Under the pieces are notes generated by a model. The model was not told the DNA's origin, did no database searches, and worked only from the letters and a program-made list of their open reading frames with translations. Positions 61,137 to 64,000 of a stretch of DNA of 64,000 bases are shown piece after piece; position 1 is the first letter of the stretch; each line of letters starts with the position of its first letter. The stretch lies in NCBI GenBank assembly GCA_025331565.1, contig JAFREQ010000025.1:2728001-2792000 (forward strand). The letters run 5' to 3'. This DNA is from Holacanthus passer (lineage: Eukaryota; Chordata; Actinopteri; Pomacanthidae). The translations under genes were made by a program, and so were the position numbers.

Positions 61137-63525
61137 GGATCTTTTTTGCTGATTTTCAGGAATGTTTTGCACACATGCACACACACTGGTATGATTGTAT
61201 ATGTAACAGGTTTTGTGCTTTTGATGCTAAGGATTACAATAAATCCTTGTGGACAACATCACAGCTGACAGGTTAAAGCTATATGACTTGTTGTTTCTCT
61301 ACACATTATTATTTATTGTTTTATAAAACATAACTCAGTGCATATTATTTCATTGAAAAAAACACATTATTTTTTGTGTTCAAGATTACTGCTCTGTGTG
61401 GTACTGACATTCAAATCTTTGCCATTTGAACATAAAGCAGTAAACAGTAAGATAAAAGTAAGATAGGGAGGAAGAAAGGAGAGAAAACTAAAGAGATTTA
61501 GAAGAAAAAATACCTTTCCTGCTGTGCCAGAAACCAAGATAAAATCAGTCAAGGTGAAACTATTTATAAACAATGCACATCACACACAAGATAAGACATG
61601 TGGGTGTTAAGTGATGTAGCCTGGATGGCTAGGATGAGTTTAGGTATTAAGTTTATGGGGGCTGTATTTCCAAATTTCCACAATCCAAACGTACAGAGAA
61701 AAGGATCTTTCATAACATCGCTGTTAAAATTAAGAGCCTGTGAAATTGACCTGTGGAGGTGTTAGTGTTTTGTGAAGTTTTTTCTTAATAACAGACAACA
61801 AAATAGAAAAAGAAATGGATTGTTAAAGCTTGATAGCAAAAAAAATAAAATTCTGTTACAAGTCACAGCAGAGCAGGAGAACTCTTGTTCCCGGAGGAAG
61901 TTTGCTTTGCTTGAAGATATGATGCAGGACAGTGAGGGTGAGAAATGAGTTTCGACTTTACTCTTCATTCCATTTAAACATCAGTCGTGTTTATGTCGCA
62001 TGATTTGTCTTTCATCCCTTTTTATTCCAGTCATACACCCACTAGATTTTTGTGCCTAATTACAGTTTACATTGCCAGACTAAAGTAATAAAAGCAATGT
62101 GGTTTAACAAATTGGAAAGGTGTGTCTGTTTGTTATCTTTCAATCTGCTTAATAATGCAGGTGCCACTGTTGGTTTTTCCCATTTTATATGAAGTTATTC
62201 ATTGTGTGAAATTATACCCTTATACCTTTGAGCATGTATTAGGTGTTCTTATGTATGAGGCTGAAAATGAGAGTGACAACTGAAGTATTGTTGAATAAAT
62301 AAACAGCGATGCCTTCCAGCTATTGTGTTTCAGACTGCGACATAAAAAGGACACTGTTGTGGGATAATCAACCGTGAAGAAGTATTTAATTGTCCTTTGA
62401 TTGTAATGGGGACATTCTATTTCTATTTCACTTCCTTCTGTCATCAGTTTGGTTTGTCACACACATTACGGTTATTACTCAACAATCAGCTCAGGTTTAA
62501 TACTTCCTTCTAAATTCTCAATTTGTGCAGTGAAACAAGGCGTCTCGAGTTTCTCCTCGGTGACATTTAGACCACGACGAGTCCAAACATGCTCTTAAAA
62601 GACGATAATCTCTTAATTCTTTTTAAGAGACGCCTTATTTAATACTGGGGTTTCATTTTATTCTTTACTGTACACTAATTTCTGACAGTTAAGATTCATC
62701 TTAACCAGCTTTGTCTATTCAAAACTAATGCTCTAACCTTGAACTTGCTTTGCACCCTGAAGGCTCTGGCTGGGAAAACTGAAAAAAACAATCCAGGTGA
62801 GAAGACTGCTGGCAAAACCCCAAGCCAAATCAAGTCCGACCAGAAACTGTTGGACGTTTAGAGCCTTTCCACAGCATTTATTGCTCAATGTACCTCCTCA
62901 GTGGGTGACAAATAATGTGTGTACTTTCCCATGCTTTTTTGTAGGCTGAACTGAAACCTGGCACACCTGCAAAAAATTGCACACCAACATGTTTATTAAA
63001 ATCTTTCACCCATTCCCAGGCTACTAGCAATCCAAACCCCTATAAACAGTCCTTCCTACATGGTTTGCTCTGTCAGTAAACTGTTTATTATTCACTTGCG
63101 CTATCTCAGTGCGTGGATGTGCCTGTCACTGTGGCTGTTTGTGCTGCAGAGGCTCAATTGTGTGACTTCACTCTCAGGACGGTCTGTGCACCACTCTCAA
63201 TACCCCATGGTGTTGGCCATTGTAAGTGCTGCCAGTGGCTATACCCCCTCTGCACACAGGCTCTATTGAGGGGGTTACTGAGCAGGGATCGCCTTAACAC
63301 TCAAAGAAACTCTTTCTCCCCCTCCCTCATTTGCTTTCTGTCTCAGTCATCTTTTTTTTCCCCTCCTCCACTCCCTAGGTTTAGAAAGGTGAATGAGGTC
63401 AGGCCTCTTCTTGGTATTAAGAAAGAGTTATCTGGACTCCCCCGATCCTTCTTCACGTGGTCAGGTGTCCAGGTTGCACTGACCAGGATCTGAACTTTCT
63501 TCACTGTGAATGAGGAGAAGAAGCG

Positions 63526-63612
63526 ATGTCTCAAGACAATAGCTGCTGCAGAGTTTGCTGCAGGGGTTTGTACAGCTGCCACTGGAAGAACTCGAGGGAA
63601 AAGGAGAAAAAG
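63526..63612 (+). CDS. gdpd2: GDPD2-like glycerophosphodiesterase, first coding exon only
   Basis: A 29-codon exon beginning MSQDNSCCRVCCRGLYSCHW and ending at a GTGAGT donor; the rest lies beyond the window. The Cys-rich start and LYSCHWK match the cytosolic N-terminus of vertebrate GDPD2 (CC...LYSCHWRK in human, from memory) better than GDPD5 (IYGCRWK). GDPD2 is a multi-pass membrane enzyme of the glycerophosphodiester phosphodiesterase family linked to osteoblast differentiation. Human GDPD2 lies two genes from PDZD11 with the same orientation, which supports the call. The 5' UTR acceptor is probably near 63485. The evidence is a short exon, so confidence is moderate. Confidence 0.65.
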
Positions 63613-64000
63613 GTGAGTATTTTTAGTCATATTTGTGTTTATATTTAAGTTTACAAATACAGATTTTATATGATGATAAGGGAGTTCAAATAACTCCTTA
63701 GAAGTTAGTACTGATCTATACTGAACTGTAGTGCTGAGTGATCTTTATCAAATAATCACACCGATTTCAGTTTTCAGGTTTCTTGTTCTTCCACTCATCA
63801 TTGCCTCTACAAATCCCTGTAATCAGGGATTAACATTCCACTGCACTGAATACAGAAGTATAACATAGCAATATGTTATCCTTAAGAACTGTTTTGCTAT
63901 ATGTGCTTTAAATGCATTTTTTTAAAATAAAGTGCATACCTTTGTTGAGAGATAGCTATTTGCATAATTTTGAAATGAGTCAATGAATAAAATGCAATTG
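63613..64000 (+). other. gdpd2: gdpd2 intron 1 to window end
   Basis: AT-rich intronic sequence after the GTGAGT donor. No second exon is reached. Confidence 0.55.

Larger units (their letters stand above)
58246..63520. other. Region between pdzd11 and gdpd2; no kif4a
   Basis: Contains the pdzd11 5' flank, a short common fish repeat at about 58795-58870, a DDE transposase fragment (59290-59571), an AGTACT-family repeat (60380-60560) and a GATA tract. A possible gdpd2 5' non-coding exon is near 60890-60967. No kinesin motor exon or other coding gene is visible. Confidence 0.5.

Overview
The window is nuclear DNA from a ray-finned fish, most likely a percomorph (spiny-rayed) teleost. Genes are split by compact GT-AG introns. 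Spacers are AT-rich and carry decayed DNA transposons and microsatellites typical of teleost genomes. The encoded proteins are close to vertebrate families I recognise. I see no bacterial, viral, CRISPR, rRNA or tRNA feature.

Layout: 1-6.2 kb holds no gene I can name. A single-coding-exon nucleotide receptor, p2ry4 (minus), lies at 6.3-7.4 kb. Repeats fill 7.8-9.2 kb. A 27-coding-exon SHIP2-type inositol 5-phosphatase, inppl1 (minus), runs 12.9-28.8 kb. After about 6 kb of spacer come three plus-strand genes: cone arrestin arr3 (35.1-40.6 kb, 16 coding exons), a RAB6-family GTPase at the RAB41 position (41.5-48.9 kb), and a stard10-like START-domain lipid transfer protein (50.1-54.5 kb). pdzd11 (minus, 5 coding exons) is at 56.4-58.2 kb. 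The first coding exon of a gdpd2-like membrane phosphodiesterase (plus) is at 63.5 kb and runs off the window. I rebuilt each gene exon by exon. Every complete spliced CDS is a multiple of three: 1216, 384, 211, 260 and 142 aa.

Order and orientation p2ry4(-) arr3(+) rab(+) pdzd11(-) gdpd2(+) match human Xq13.1 as I remember it, with kif4a missing. inppl1 and stard10, whose human counterparts are on 11q13, sit among them. This looks like a fuller ancestral block from the vertebrate genome duplications. The genes are not a pathway; they share history.

The most notable biology is in the RAB6/RAB41 gene. It carries two separate pairs of tandem, equal-length, alternative exons: a switch II exon (106 nt twice) and a G5-region exon (94 nt twice). 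Neither length is a multiple of three, so including both copies breaks the frame and the pairs behave as mutually exclusive. Up to four GTPase isoforms could come from one locus. One copy of the second pair resembles RAB6A and the other RAB6B/RAB41. Other points: a perfect 13-bp stem-loop in the stard10 3' UTR, duplicated CRE palindromes in a pdzd11 intron, a 0.8-kb fold-back transposon abutting an inppl1 splice donor, and several transposase fossils.
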